A stretch of 64,000 nt of DNA from Duganella flavida (GTDB lineage: Bacteria > Pseudomonadota > Gammaproteobacteria > Burkholderiales > Burkholderiaceae_D), in assembly GCF_009857445.1 (NCBI RefSeq), contig NZ_WWCN01000019.1:41961-105960 (forward strand), in the 5' to 3' direction. Shown here in pieces: positions 7,912 to 17,273 of the stretch (the stretch's first letter is position 1; each line of letters starts with the position of its first letter). The notes below the pieces were generated by a model. The model searched no databases, was not told the DNA's origin, and saw nothing but the letters and a program-made list of their open reading frames with translations. A program made the translations under genes and the position numbers.

Positions 7912-10113
7912 ATGACGCCGATTCGTGTGATGCCTGTCGCTGTGCTTTCCGTTTTTGTTGCCGCCGGAGCGGCGGGTGCCGAGCCGGAGCAGCCTAAGCA
8001 GGAAGAAATCCAGAAGGTAGAGATCAAAAGCTCCGCTGCCAAATATGATGCGCGCCGCGATGATACCGCTAGCAAGACGGTGGTCAGCAGCGAGGAAATC
8101 CAGAAATATGGCGATACCTCGGTCAATGATGTGCTGAAACGCCTGCCGGGAATTACCGTCGGCGGAGCGGCGGGCCGCAGCGGAGGCGAGATCCGCATGC
8201 GCGGCCTTGGCGCCGGCTACACCCAGATTCTGATCAATGGCGAGCGCGCGCCAGCCGGCTTTTCCATCGATACACTGGCTCCGGATGTGATCGAACGCAT
8301 CGAGGTGCTGCGCGCTGCCAGCGCCGAATTCAGCACTCAGTCCATCGCCGGCACCATCAATATTGTGCTGAAGAAGTCGCTGAAGCCGGCCCAGCGCGAA
8401 CTCAAGGTGAGCTACGCCAAGGGCGAGAAATCCAACACGCCAAGCGCCAGCTTGCAGATGTCGGATAAGCAGGGTAGCACTTCGTATTCTTTCGGCGCCA
8501 ACGCCTGGCACTTCAGCTATGGCCGTATAACGCCGACCTGGGAAACCGGCGAGGACGCCAACGGCGTGCCCAACCTATCACGCGCCTCGACTTGGCAAGA
8601 CCGCGGCCACGGTGACGGTTTCAACCTCTCGCCACGCATCAACTGGTTGTTGGACAACGGCGACACGGTCACCTCGCAAACCTTCTTCAACTGGAACCGT
8701 TTCGGCAGCAGCAGCCACGGCCGCACAGAGACCGCGTTTGGCGCGCCGCCGGACTACGACCGCACCGACAACACCTACAGCAACCACAACGTCTTCGGCC
8801 GCACCGACCTGAACTGGGTACACAAGCTGGCGGACGGCGCCAAGCTGGACCTGAAGATGGCCGTCAGCGATGCCCACAACAGCGCCGATTCGCTGCAACT
8901 GGCGGGCAGCAACGGCCAGCCGGCCACCTTGCTCCGTACCGTAACCTCGGCCACGACCGAACAGGGCTTCAGCACCCAGGGCAAGTTCTCGACGCCGTAC
9001 GTCTTCCGCAAGCCGGCCGACGGCGAGCCGGAAGCCACCGAGCACGCACTGGCGATGGGCTGGGACGCCGGTGTCACCCAGCGCGACGATACCCGCATTC
9101 AGCACGATGCCGACTTGCCGGGCAGTTCGCCGATCAACAGCGATGAAGGTTTTACGGCCAAGGTTACGCGGCTGGCGCTGTACGGCCAGGACGAGTGGAA
9201 CATCACGCCGCGCTGGTCGATCTACACCGGCCTGCGCTGGGAAGGCCTGGACACGCGCGCCGACGGCGGCAGCATCGATGCCGTGCAAAACCGTTCCAGC
9301 GTCTTCAGCCCCCTGATGCAAACGCTGATCAAGCTGCCCAACAAAAAAGACCAGGTCCGTCTGGCGCTGACCCGCACCTATAAAGCGCCATCCACCGCCG
9401 CCCTGATCCCACGTAAATTCACCTCGACCAATAACAGCCCGACCGAGCCTGACCGTCGCGGCAATCCCAACCTCAAGCCGGAACTGGCGCTGGGGTTGGA
9501 CGCCTCGATCGAGCATTACTGGGGCGACGGCGGCCTGCTGAGCGCCAGCGCCTCCATGCGCCGGATCGACAACTACACCCACCAAGGCCTGTTCTACGAA
9601 GATCAGCGCTGGTTCTCGACCGCCATCAACGACGGCCGCGCTGAAACCCGCGGCATCGAGCTGGAAGCCAAGCTGCCGGCGCGCGCGCTGGTCGACCACG
9701 CGCCCAACCTTGACCTGCGCGCCAGCGTCAGCCGCAACTGGTCGCGGGTGGACTCCGTGCCGGGCCCGGACAACCGCCTCGACCAGCAAGTGCCGCTCAG
9801 CGCCACCCTTGGCATCGACTACAAAACGCCTGACGGCCAGATGAGTACCGGCAGCAATTTCAGCTTCCGCAACGGCGGCCTCGCGCGCCTGAGTGGCACG
9901 CAGGGCGGCTACACCTCGGTGCGCCGCGATCTTGACGTCTATGCCCTGTGGAAGCTCGACCACCAGAACAACCTGCGGGTGGCGGTGTCCAATCTGTTGG
10001 CCCAGGATTACACCACCGAAAGCTTGTACAACGACGCCAACGGTTCGCTCAACCGCATGACTGTGGCAGGGGGTGAAACCCAGCTGCGCGTAACGGTAGA
10101 GACCCGCTTCTGA
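7912..10113 (+). CDS. TonB-dependent outer-membrane receptor
   Basis: About 733 residues from the ATG at 7912, which gives a clean signal peptide (MTPIRVMPVAVLSVFVAAGA); an ATG at 7873 would add 13 odd residues. The plug domain is clear: VVSSEEIQKYGDTSVNDVLKR..PGITV and then ERIEVLRAASAEFS..IAGTINIVLK. A long beta-barrel ends in VETRF with the terminal Phe typical of BAM substrates. The substrate is unknown; there is no adjacent siderophore or sugar operon. The palindrome at 7798-7863 lies in its promoter/leader region. Confidence 0.92.
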   Translation: MTPIRVMPVAVLSVFVAAGAAGAEPEQPKQEEIQKVEIKSSAAKYDARRDDTASKTVVSSEEIQKYGDTSVNDVLKRLPGITVGGAAGRSGGEIRMRGLGAGYTQILINGERAPAGFSIDTLAPDVIERIEVLRAASAEFSTQSIAGTINIVLKKSLKPAQRELKVSYAKGEKSNTPSASLQMSDKQGSTSYSFGANAWHFSYGRITPTWETGEDANGVPNLSRASTWQDRGHGDGFNLSPRINWLLDNGDTVTSQTFFNWNRFGSSSHGRTETAFGAPPDYDRTDNTYSNHNVFGRTDLNWVHKLADGAKLDLKMAVSDAHNSADSLQLAGSNGQPATLLRTVTSATTEQGFSTQGKFSTPYVFRKPADGEPEATEHALAMGWDAGVTQRDDTRIQHDADLPGSSPINSDEGFTAKVTRLALYGQDEWNITPRWSIYTGLRWEGLDTRADGGSIDAVQNRSSVFSPLMQTLIKLPNKKDQVRLALTRTYKAPSTAALIPRKFTSTNNSPTEPDRRGNPNLKPELALGLDASIEHYWGDGGLLSASASMRRIDNYTHQGLFYEDQRWFSTAINDGRAETRGIELEAKLPARALVDHAPNLDLRASVSRNWSRVDSVPGPDNRLDQQVPLSATLGIDYKTPDGQMSTGSNFSFRNGGLARLSGTQGGYTSVRRDLDVYALWKLDHQNNLRVAVSNLLAQDYTTESLYNDANGSLNRMTVAGGETQLRVTVETRF

Positions 10114-10131
10114 GGGTGGTATGATGCTCTG

Positions 10132-10476
10132 GTGAAAAAACCGGACGCCTCCGATATTCCCCAGCCCGACGAAGCCAGCCTTCGCCTGGCACTGGCCGAG
10201 GTGCGCGATTTGCAGCGCACGGTCGCGGCGTTGCGCTCGGAACTGGAATTGGCGCACCAGGAGCGTCAGCGGCAAGTGCAGGATGCGGTCTCTGCTGCGC
10301 AAAGCGATATCCTGCAACTGCGCGACACCATCGGCGCACTGCGCACCAGCCTGGAAAAATCCGAGCAGCAGCGCATCGACGCGCTGCAATCGGCGTCCGC
10401 CGCCCATCACGCCGAAATCAGCCATTTGCACGATACCGTCAGGGCGCTGCGCACCGTGCTGGAGTCCAAAGCATGA
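10132..10476 (+). CDS. Small coiled-coil protein upstream of a cyclase
   Basis: A 114-residue protein with a GTG start, almost entirely charged heptad-type helix (LALAEVRDLQRTVAALRSEL, LRDTIGALRTSLEKSEQQR, LHDTVRALRTVLESKA) containing three similar units ending in a xxLR(T/S) pattern. No membrane helix. Its stop overlaps the cyclase start (ATGA), so the two are translated together and it may dimerise with or tether the cyclase. The family is not recognised. Confidence 0.65.
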   Translation: MKKPDASDIPQPDEASLRLALAEVRDLQRTVAALRSELELAHQERQRQVQDAVSAAQSDILQLRDTIGALRTSLEKSEQQRIDALQSASAAHHAEISHLHDTVRALRTVLESKA

Positions 10477-12743
10477 CAGCCGGCGACCAGCCCGCGCTCC
10501 ACGCCCAGCGCAAGCGCTTGCGCCAGGTAGAGCTGCTGCTGGAAGTCTCGCGCCGCATGGCGGCGTATGACACGCTGGATGAAATCCTCACCGCACTGGT
10601 CGAGGTCACCACCGAAGAACTGGATGCTGAACGCGGCACGCTCTTCCTCAACGATGCCGAAACCGGCGAATTGTTTTCCCGTGTCGCGCAGGGCAATATC
10701 CAGCGCGAGATCCGCTTCCTCAACCACACCGGTATTGCCGGCCACGTGTTCACCACCGGCGAGGCGGTGATCATTGCCGATGCCTACGCCGATGCGCGCT
10801 TCAACCGCTCCATTGACGAGCAGACTGGCTTTGTCACCCGCACCATTTTGTGCGTGCCGATCAAGACCGTGAAGGGCGAGATCATCGGCGTGTCGCAAAC
10901 GCTGAACAAGCGGCGCGGCAAATTCACCCGCAGCGATTTGCAATTGCTGGAGGCACTCACCACGCAAGGCACGCTGGCGCTGCAAAGCGCGCGCTTCCTC
11001 GAAAGCATGAAGAAGATCCGGCGCCAGGAGATGGAGTTCATCGACGTGGTGTCCGAAGTCACGGCCGATATCAAGCTCGGCTCGCTGCTGCAAAAGGTGA
11101 TGGGCGAGGCCACGCGCCTGCTCAACGCCGAGCGCTCGACGCTGTTCCTCAACGACGAGAAGACCAGCGAGCTGTGGTCGGAGGTAGGGCAGGGCCTGGA
11201 GTCGCTGCAAATCCGCCTGCCCAACAACGCCGGTATTGCGGGCGCGGTGTTCACGTCCGGGAAGACCATCAACATCCCGTACGCGTATGCCGACTTGCGC
11301 TTCAATCCGGCATTCGACAAGAAGACTGGCTATTTCACCCGCTCGATTCTGTGCGTGCCGATTGTGAACAAGGCCGGCAAGATCATCGGCGTGACCCAGG
11401 TGCTGAACAAGCGCGGCGGCCCGTTCAGTGCGGAAGATGAATCGCGGCTGCGCGCCTTCACCGCGCAAATTTCAATCGCGCTGGAGAATGCCAAGCTGTT
11501 TGCCGACGTTCAGCAAATCAAGAACTACAACGAGGCCATGCTGGAGTCCATGTCCAACGGCGTGATGACACTGGACAGCCAGGAGAAAATCGTCACCTGT
11601 AATGAGGCCGGGCTGCGCATCCTGCGTGCCAGGGGGATGGGCATTGTCGGCCAGCAGGCGGCAGAGTTTTTCGGCGTCGCCAACACGTGGATCATGGACC
11701 GGCTGCGGCAGGTGGAAGTCAACGAAGAAGCCGAGCACCTGATGGATGTGGAACTGGTGCTGGGCGACGAAACGCGCTCAGTCAACCTCAGCGTGCAGCC
11801 GCTGCTGTCGATGGAGAAAAAGCGCATCGGCTGGATGCTGATGATCGAGGACATTTCCAGCGAAAAGCGCCTGCGCTCCACTATGTCACGCTACATGGAC
11901 CCCGGCATCGCCGACCAGATGGTGGCCAATGGCGCTGAAATGCTGGGCGGGAAAAACGTGCCGGCGACCGTGCTGTTCTCGGACATCCGCAGCTTCACCA
12001 CCATCACCGAGCAGTTCGGCGCGCAGGGCACGGTGACCATGCTCAACGAGTACTTCACGCTGATGGTCGACTGCATCCAGCGCGAAGAGGGCATGCTGGA
12101 CAAGTTCATCGGCGACGCCATCATGGCCGCGTTCGGCATCCCGGTCAGCCACGAGGACGACCCGGACCGCGCCGTGCGCACCGCCATCGCCATGGTCAAC
12201 GAGCTGCGCATCTGGAACCTGGTGCGGGCGGGCGAGGGCAAGCCGCCGGTGGAGATCGGCATCGGGCTGAATACCGACCAGGTGGTGTCGGGGAATATCG
12301 GCTCCAAGAAACGCATGGATTACACCATCATCGGCGACGGCGTGAACCTGGCGGCGCGGCTGGAATCGGCCTGCAAGCAGTACGGCGCGCGCATCCTGAT
12401 CAGCGAATTCACCTACCGGGCACTGCGCGGCACCTACCGCACACGCGAGGTCGACATCGTGGTGGTGAAGGGCAAGACCAAGCCGGTGTCGATTTACGAA
12501 GTGCTCGACTATCACACCGAAGAAAGCTACCCCTCCTTGCAGGAAGCGATGGGCCTGTTCCGCAACGGCCTGCAGAGTTACCGCAAGCGCAGCTGGACTG
12601 CCGCTTGCAAGCTGTTCGAAGAGGTGATGGTGCTGAATCCGCGCGACCAGGTAGCGGAACTCTACGTGGAGCGCTGCCGTCACATGGCGGTCAATCCGCC
12701 CTCGGCCGATTGGGACGGCACGTTTATCATGGAATCGAAGTGA
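10473..12743 (+). CDS. GAF-GAF-PAS class III adenylate/guanylate cyclase
   Basis: A 756-residue soluble protein. Two GAF domains (about 20-175 and 190-345) share the repeated NH/NAGIAGHVFTTGE and RTILCVPIKT elements. A PAS-like segment (about 355-460) follows, and then the cyclase catalytic domain (about 490-670). The metal-binding aspartates are in VLFSDIRSFTT and KFIGDAIMAAFG, and the RMDYTIIGDGVNLAARLE motif is present. The tail looks TPR-like (LFRNGLQSYRKRSW). It makes a cyclic nucleotide, probably cAMP, in response to GAF/PAS ligands. A LysR gene starts immediately after its stop. Confidence 0.9.
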   Translation: MTAGDQPALHAQRKRLRQVELLLEVSRRMAAYDTLDEILTALVEVTTEELDAERGTLFLNDAETGELFSRVAQGNIQREIRFLNHTGIAGHVFTTGEAVIIADAYADARFNRSIDEQTGFVTRTILCVPIKTVKGEIIGVSQTLNKRRGKFTRSDLQLLEALTTQGTLALQSARFLESMKKIRRQEMEFIDVVSEVTADIKLGSLLQKVMGEATRLLNAERSTLFLNDEKTSELWSEVGQGLESLQIRLPNNAGIAGAVFTSGKTINIPYAYADLRFNPAFDKKTGYFTRSILCVPIVNKAGKIIGVTQVLNKRGGPFSAEDESRLRAFTAQISIALENAKLFADVQQIKNYNEAMLESMSNGVMTLDSQEKIVTCNEAGLRILRARGMGIVGQQAAEFFGVANTWIMDRLRQVEVNEEAEHLMDVELVLGDETRSVNLSVQPLLSMEKKRIGWMLMIEDISSEKRLRSTMSRYMDPGIADQMVANGAEMLGGKNVPATVLFSDIRSFTTITEQFGAQGTVTMLNEYFTLMVDCIQREEGMLDKFIGDAIMAAFGIPVSHEDDPDRAVRTAIAMVNELRIWNLVRAGEGKPPVEIGIGLNTDQVVSGNIGSKKRMDYTIIGDGVNLAARLESACKQYGARILISEFTYRALRGTYRTREVDIVVVKGKTKPVSIYEVLDYHTEESYPSLQEAMGLFRNGLQSYRKRSWTAACKLFEEVMVLNPRDQVAELYVERCRHMAVNPPSADWDGTFIMESK

Positions 12744-13661
12744 ATGAAGATACCCCGGAGTACGCTGGAACAATGGCAGGTGCTGCAAGCGATCGTGGAA
12801 TGCGGCGGCTACGCGCAGGCGGCGGAGGCGCTGCACCGCAGCCAGTCCTCGGTCAGCTACATGGTGGCCAAGCTGCAGGAGCAACTGGGCGTGGAGCTGC
12901 TGGAGATCGATGGCCGCCGCGCCAGGCTGACCAAGAACGGCGAGGCGCTGCTGGCCAAGGCGCGCGAGCTGCTGGGTGATGCCTTCCAGTTGGAGCAACT
13001 GGCCGGCAGCCTGGTCGAGGGCTGGGAGCCGCAAGTCAGCATCGCGGTCGACAGCTTGTTCCCGGTCGAGCTGCTGGTGCAGGTGCTGCGCGATTTTGAG
13101 CCGTGGGCCAAGCACACGCGGGTCAACCTGGAAGAAACGATTTTGTCAGGCTCCGAGGATGCGCTGATTGAAAAACGCGTCGACCTGGCCATTGTCAGCA
13201 GCATACCCCAGGGTTTTCTCGGCGATGTGCTGATGGATATTGAATTCGTCGCCGTGGCCCACCCATGTCATCCGCTGCACGCGCTGGGGCGGGAATTGGA
13301 AACCGACGATTTAAGCCGCAACCTGCATATTGTGGTGCGCGATTCCGGCACCCTGAATCCGCGCGATCATGGCTGGTGGTTAAATAGCAGCCAGCGCTGG
13401 ACCGTCACCAGTCCGCATACGCGGATGGAAATGATTTGTAATGGAATCGGCTTTGGCTGGCTGGCCGAACACAAAATTCAAAATCAATTAGAGCAAGGAT
13501 TGCTCAAGCCTTTGCCATTGCGCGTGGGGCAGCGGCGCAAACTGTCTTTATCGCTGGTGGTGACCAATCCCGAATTAGCTGGGCCCGCCACTTGTCGCTT
13601 GGCTAATTTAATCAGAAAAGTGGTGGTGGATGGAATACAGCGGCGGCCTTTGTGCGAATGA
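12744..13661 (+). CDS. LysR family transcriptional regulator
   Basis: A 305-residue regulator whose ATG directly follows the cyclase stop, so it is probably in the same operon. The N-terminal winged helix is AIVECGGYAQAAEALHRSQS followed by SVSYMVAKLQEQLG. The effector domain has the usual two-lobed pattern (VDLAIVSSIPQGF, VAHPCHPLHAL, MICNGIGFGWLAEHKI). The target is unknown. The pairing with a cyclase suggests cyclic-nucleotide output and transcription are linked, but that is inference. Confidence 0.88.
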   Translation: MKIPRSTLEQWQVLQAIVECGGYAQAAEALHRSQSSVSYMVAKLQEQLGVELLEIDGRRARLTKNGEALLAKARELLGDAFQLEQLAGSLVEGWEPQVSIAVDSLFPVELLVQVLRDFEPWAKHTRVNLEETILSGSEDALIEKRVDLAIVSSIPQGFLGDVLMDIEFVAVAHPCHPLHALGRELETDDLSRNLHIVVRDSGTLNPRDHGWWLNSSQRWTVTSPHTRMEMICNGIGFGWLAEHKIQNQLEQGLLKPLPLRVGQRRKLSLSLVVTNPELAGPATCRLANLIRKVVVDGIQRRPLCE

Positions 13662-13770
13662 GTTGTGGAAAATATTCATTTTTATGGTTATATTGGGATA
13701 TAGCTAGAGTACAGCTACTAAGTTATGGTAAATTGCGGCTGTTAAATAACCCTCGTACGAAGGAATTAAG

Positions 13771-14061
13771 ATGACGACTTACCAGGAATACAAAGCGAAG
13801 ATCGCTGAACTGGAAAATCTGGCCGAATCCGCCCGTAAAAATGAAGTTACTCAGGCGAAAGAGAAAGTTTTCGCGATCATGCGCGAATACGGCTTGACCG
13901 TTGCGGATCTGGGCGGCGTAGCCAAGGTGAAAACGTCGAAACCGCGTGCTCCGGTGCCAACCAAGTACCGTGATGACGCCACCGGCGAGACCTGGACCGG
14001 ACGTGGCCGCGCGCCAAAATGGCTCGAAGGCAAGAACAAAGACGATTATTTGATTAAGTAA
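13771..14061 (+). CDS. H-NS family nucleoid-associated protein
   Basis: A 96-residue protein with the short betaproteobacterial H-NS layout. It has an N-terminal oligomerisation helix (AKIAELENLAESARKNEV), a linker, and the C-terminal AT-hook-like DNA-binding motif TWTGRGRAPKWLEG. The start follows a GAAGGAATTAAG ribosome binding site. Such proteins silence A+T-rich DNA, including acquired genes. The 109-bp upstream region is A+T-rich compared with its surroundings, consistent with autoregulation. Confidence 0.92.
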   Translation: MTTYQEYKAKIAELENLAESARKNEVTQAKEKVFAIMREYGLTVADLGGVAKVKTSKPRAPVPTKYRDDATGETWTGRGRAPKWLEGKNKDDYLIK

Positions 14062-14094
14062 TTCCTGTTCTATGCCGGGTAAGCGGGGTTTATA

Positions 14095-15372
14095 TTGAAG
14101 CGCATTCGTGTTGCTGTTTTATTCTCTGTCTTAATCGGCATATTCTCGCCCGCCGCGCAGGCCGCTGACACTTTGTTAAGCGCTGCGCGTGTGTGGACGG
14201 GCGAAGGCCAGCCGCATGCCAATTGGTCGCTGCTTATCAGCGGCGGCAAGATTGTTGCCGTTGGCCCGGCCGATAAAATGAATATCCCCGCTGGCACTGA
14301 GCGTATCAGCCTGCCGGACACCACTCTGATCCCCGGTTTAATGGATTTGCACTCCCATGTGCTGCTACATCCATATAACGAAACTTCGTGGGACGACCAG
14401 GTCTTAAAGGAATCCGTCGAATACCGCACTTTGCTGGCTAGCCGCCACGCTGCTGCGACTTTACGGGCCGGATTTACCACCTTGCGCGATCTGGGCACCG
14501 AAGGCGCTTTGTATGCTGACGTGGCAATTAAAAAAGCGATTAATGACGGTGTGATACCGGGGCCGCGATTATTTATCGCCACCCGCGCCATTGTGGCCAG
14601 CGGTAGTTATGGTCCGTCGCCGCGCAGTTATCGCGCCGATGTCGATTTACCGAAAGGTGCGCAGGAAGCCAGCGGCATCGATGAAGTAGTCAAAGCGGTA
14701 CGCGAGCAGGGCGCGCGCGGTGCCGACTGGATCAAGGTCTATGCCGACTACCGCACCGGCGCTGATGGCAGTTCCCACGCCACCTTCTCGCAAGCGGAGC
14801 TTGATGCGCTGGTACAAACCGCACATGAATCGGGCCGCAAGGTTGCCGCCCACGCCAGCACGGACGAGGGCATGCGCCGCGCCACGCTGGCCGGCGTCGA
14901 CACCATCGAACATGGTTACGGCGGCAGCGAGGCCACCTTCAAATTGATGGCTGAACGCCACGTCGCTTATTTCCCGACCCTGACCGCGCCGGAAGCCACC
15001 AGCGAATACTTCCAGAAGCATCAGCGCGGCGGCACGCCAACGCCGTCCATGCAGGCCGCAGCGCGCGCCTTCCAGCTGGCGCGCAAGCTGGGCGTCACCA
15101 TCGGTAACGGCAGCGATGTCGGCGTGTTTGCGCACGGCGATAACGAGCGCGAACTGGAGTGGATGGTCAAGCTGGGCATGACGCCGCTGGAGGCCTTGCG
15201 CGCGGCCACTGTGGTCAACGCGGCAGTGCTGGGCCAGCCCACGTTAGGCCAATTGCGAGAAGGCTTCCTGGCCGATGTGGTGGCCGTTCAGGGCGATCCA
15301 ACGCAAGACATTACCGTCTTGCGAAAAGTGCAATTAGTGATAAAAGACGGAACGATTTTCATTCGTCCGTGA
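14095..15372 (+). CDS. Exported amidohydrolase (prolidase / imidazolonepropionase-like)
   Basis: A 425-residue protein with a TTG start and a signal peptide (MKRIRVAVLFSVLIGIFSPAAQA). Metal-ligand motifs of the amidohydrolase superfamily are intact: DLHSHVLLH, the bridging-lysine region DWIKVYADY, HAS, EHGYGG, and the catalytic Asp in GNGSDVG. The pattern matches Xaa-Pro-dipeptidase-like, imidazolonepropionase-type members that act in the periplasm. The substrate is unknown; dipeptides or small amides are likely. Confidence 0.88.
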   Translation: MKRIRVAVLFSVLIGIFSPAAQAADTLLSAARVWTGEGQPHANWSLLISGGKIVAVGPADKMNIPAGTERISLPDTTLIPGLMDLHSHVLLHPYNETSWDDQVLKESVEYRTLLASRHAAATLRAGFTTLRDLGTEGALYADVAIKKAINDGVIPGPRLFIATRAIVASGSYGPSPRSYRADVDLPKGAQEASGIDEVVKAVREQGARGADWIKVYADYRTGADGSSHATFSQAELDALVQTAHESGRKVAAHASTDEGMRRATLAGVDTIEHGYGGSEATFKLMAERHVAYFPTLTAPEATSEYFQKHQRGGTPTPSMQAAARAFQLARKLGVTIGNGSDVGVFAHGDNERELEWMVKLGMTPLEALRAATVVNAAVLGQPTLGQLREGFLADVVAVQGDPTQDITVLRKVQLVIKDGTIFIRP

Positions 15373-15406
15373 GCCTGTGCTGAGCATTTCGTGCGATGAT
15401 AGCGAA

Positions 15407-16021
15407 ATGCCATCAATACCTCTTTTTCCGCTGAAAACGATCTTGTTCCCTGACGGCCATTTGCCGCTACAGGTGTTTGAAGTGCGCTACCTCGACCTGG
15501 TAAAACGCTGCATCGCCAAGGGGGAAGAATTTGGCGTAGTGTCGCTGCTGGACGGCAGTGAAGTACGCGTTCCCGATCAACACGAAACCCTGTCTGGCTG
15601 CGGCACGATGGCGCGCATCCTCGACTGGAGCGCACCACTGCCGGGCCTGCTGCAAATCTCCTGCATCGGCACCACACGCTTCCAGGTCAAGGCAGCCGAG
15701 CAGCTCAAGCACGGCCTGTGGATGGCTGATGTGGAAGAGGTGGCGGAAGATATGGTGGTGCCAATTCCAGCCGAACAGCAGGACGTGGCCAACGCGCTGG
15801 GCGCGCTGATCCGCTCGCTGCAGAAGAAGCAGATTTCCACCGCCAATATGTCGCTGGCGCCGCCGTATCGGCTGGATGAGGCGGGCTGGGTGGCGAACCG
15901 CTGGTGCGAGCTGCTGCGTCTCGATATCGAAGAGAAGCAGCGCCTGCTGCTGCAGGAGAATCCCGTGCTGCGGCTGGAGCTGGTGCAGGACGTGCTCAGC
16001 GAGAACGGCCTGCTCGAATAA
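15407..16021 (+). CDS. LON substrate-binding-domain protein
   Basis: About 204 residues from the ATG at 15407; a GTG at 15377 would add a poor N-terminus. The start IPLFPLKTILFPDGHLPLQV and the following VFEVRYLDLVKRC match the stand-alone LON N-terminal domain family. There is no ATPase or protease domain, so it is not Lon itself. Such proteins are thought to bind protein substrates; no function is proven. It converges with the exporter gene on the other strand. Confidence 0.88.
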   Translation: MPSIPLFPLKTILFPDGHLPLQVFEVRYLDLVKRCIAKGEEFGVVSLLDGSEVRVPDQHETLSGCGTMARILDWSAPLPGLLQISCIGTTRFQVKAAEQLKHGLWMADVEEVAEDMVVPIPAEQQDVANALGALIRSLQKKQISTANMSLAPPYRLDEAGWVANRWCELLRLDIEEKQRLLLQENPVLRLELVQDVLSENGLLE

Positions 16022-16981
16022 TCAATCGGCGTGCGCTTCGGTCGGATCTTCCAGCGCGTGCACGCGCACCGACCACATCACACCAGCAATCAGCAGCACC
16101 ACGGCGGCAATCTCCAGCGAGCGTGGCAGTTGCTGTTTGTAGATGAAGCCGTACAGCAGCGCGAACAGCGTTTCAAACAGGATCAGCTGGCCGGACAAGG
16201 TCAGCGGCACTTTGCGGCTGGCGACATTCCACAGGTGGTTGCCGATCACCGATGCGCCCAGTGCCAGCAGCGCATTCACAATCCAGAACACGCCCCAGTC
16301 GCGGCCGCTGGCAACGGCTGCCGCGCCGGTTACATCACTATGGAAGATGGCAAACGCCGCCAGCGAAATCACCAGCGCGATCAGGCCGCTGGAGATGCCA
16401 TACAGCGACGACCACTCGCCGCTGCTAAAGTGCGGATTGCGCTTCAGGTAGCGCGCGTTATCGACCGAATACCAGGTCCAGCAAACCAGCGCGCCGGTCG
16501 CGCACAGCACGCCCAGCAGCTTGGCGTTGAACGGCATGCCGTTGCCGACATCGTGCGTGAACACGTCCACATTGATGCAGGCGATGCCGGCCGCCACCAG
16601 CAGCAGCGGCAGCATCAATTGCTTGAGCGGTACGGAGCCGTGGTCCTTGTGGCCCATCAGTGTGACGGAAATCGGCAGCACGCCGATGATCAGCGAGGTA
16701 GCCGCCACACCGGCCAATTTGACGCCCAGCGCAAGCAGCATGTAGTAGATGATGTTACCGGCCAGCGCATGCTTGACCATGGCGATGATGTCGTTGCGAT
16801 CCAGGCGGCGCAGCAGCGGCGGCAGGCGCGAGCCCATCAGCGCAGCGGCGATCAGGCCGTAGGCGATGTAGCGGCCGCAAGCCATTTCCAGCGGCGTGAA
16901 CGCACTGAGGAACACCGGCGTGATAAACACCATGCCCCACATGGCTCCCGCCAGCAAACCACACAACACGCCATGCCACAT
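16022..16981 (-). CDS. DMT/EamA-like transporter
   Basis: About 319 residues from the ATG at 16981, preceded by a GAGG ribosome binding site; a longer frame to 17047 has a non-hydrophobic N-terminus. About ten hydrophobic helices are arranged as two EamA-like halves (start MWHGVLCGLLAGAMWGMVFI; end LEIAAVVLLIAGVMW). It is probably an inner-membrane metabolite exporter. It lies 11 bp downstream of the DUF1294 gene in a minus-strand run that begins with trpS. Confidence 0.85.
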   Translation of the reverse strand: MWHGVLCGLLAGAMWGMVFITPVFLSAFTPLEMACGRYIAYGLIAAALMGSRLPPLLRRLDRNDIIAMVKHALAGNIIYYMLLALGVKLAGVAATSLIIGVLPISVTLMGHKDHGSVPLKQLMLPLLLVAAGIACINVDVFTHDVGNGMPFNAKLLGVLCATGALVCWTWYSVDNARYLKRNPHFSSGEWSSLYGISSGLIALVISLAAFAIFHSDVTGAAAVASGRDWGVFWIVNALLALGASVIGNHLWNVASRKVPLTLSGQLILFETLFALLYGFIYKQQLPRSLEIAAVVLLIAGVMWSVRVHALEDPTEAHAD

Positions 16982-16992
16982 CGTTGCTATCC

Positions 16993-17256
16993 TCAAAAGA
17001 GCGTGCAGAGCCACCACACTACGGCCACGTTGGCCACGGCGCTGCACCAGTAGGCAATTTGAAAAGAAGTCTTGGCGGTTTTATGGCGCAGCGTTTGCTG
17101 CGCCAGCCAGCCGCCGGGCCAGCCGCAGAATAAGCCCAATAACAGCAGGCTGCGTTCCGAAATGCGGCGGCGCTGGTGCACCGCCGCTGACTTGTCGATC
17201 GCGTAGGCGAGGAAACAAGCGACGCTGGCGACGCCGTAGAACGACGCCAGCCACAA
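16993..17256 (-). CDS. DUF1294 small membrane protein
   Basis: An 87-residue protein read from a TTG at 17256. It has the DUF1294 signature: a first helix with YAIDKSAAVHQRRRISE, then GLFCGWPGGWLAQQTLRHKT and a third hydrophobic helix. The frame is open further upstream into trpS, so the exact start is uncertain. It is tightly packed between trpS and the EamA transporter and is probably co-transcribed with them. Confidence 0.8.
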   Translation of the reverse strand: MWLASFYGVASVACFLAYAIDKSAAVHQRRRISERSLLLLGLFCGWPGGWLAQQTLRHKTAKTSFQIAYWCSAVANVAVVWWLCTLF

Positions 17257-17273
17257 CGCAGTCAGCGCAGGGT

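Noticed and set aside
8578..10431. Long minus-strand open frame opposite the TonB receptor
   Set aside because: It is a high-G+C shadow of the receptor gene; its composition is His/Gln/Val/Arg-rich without domains.
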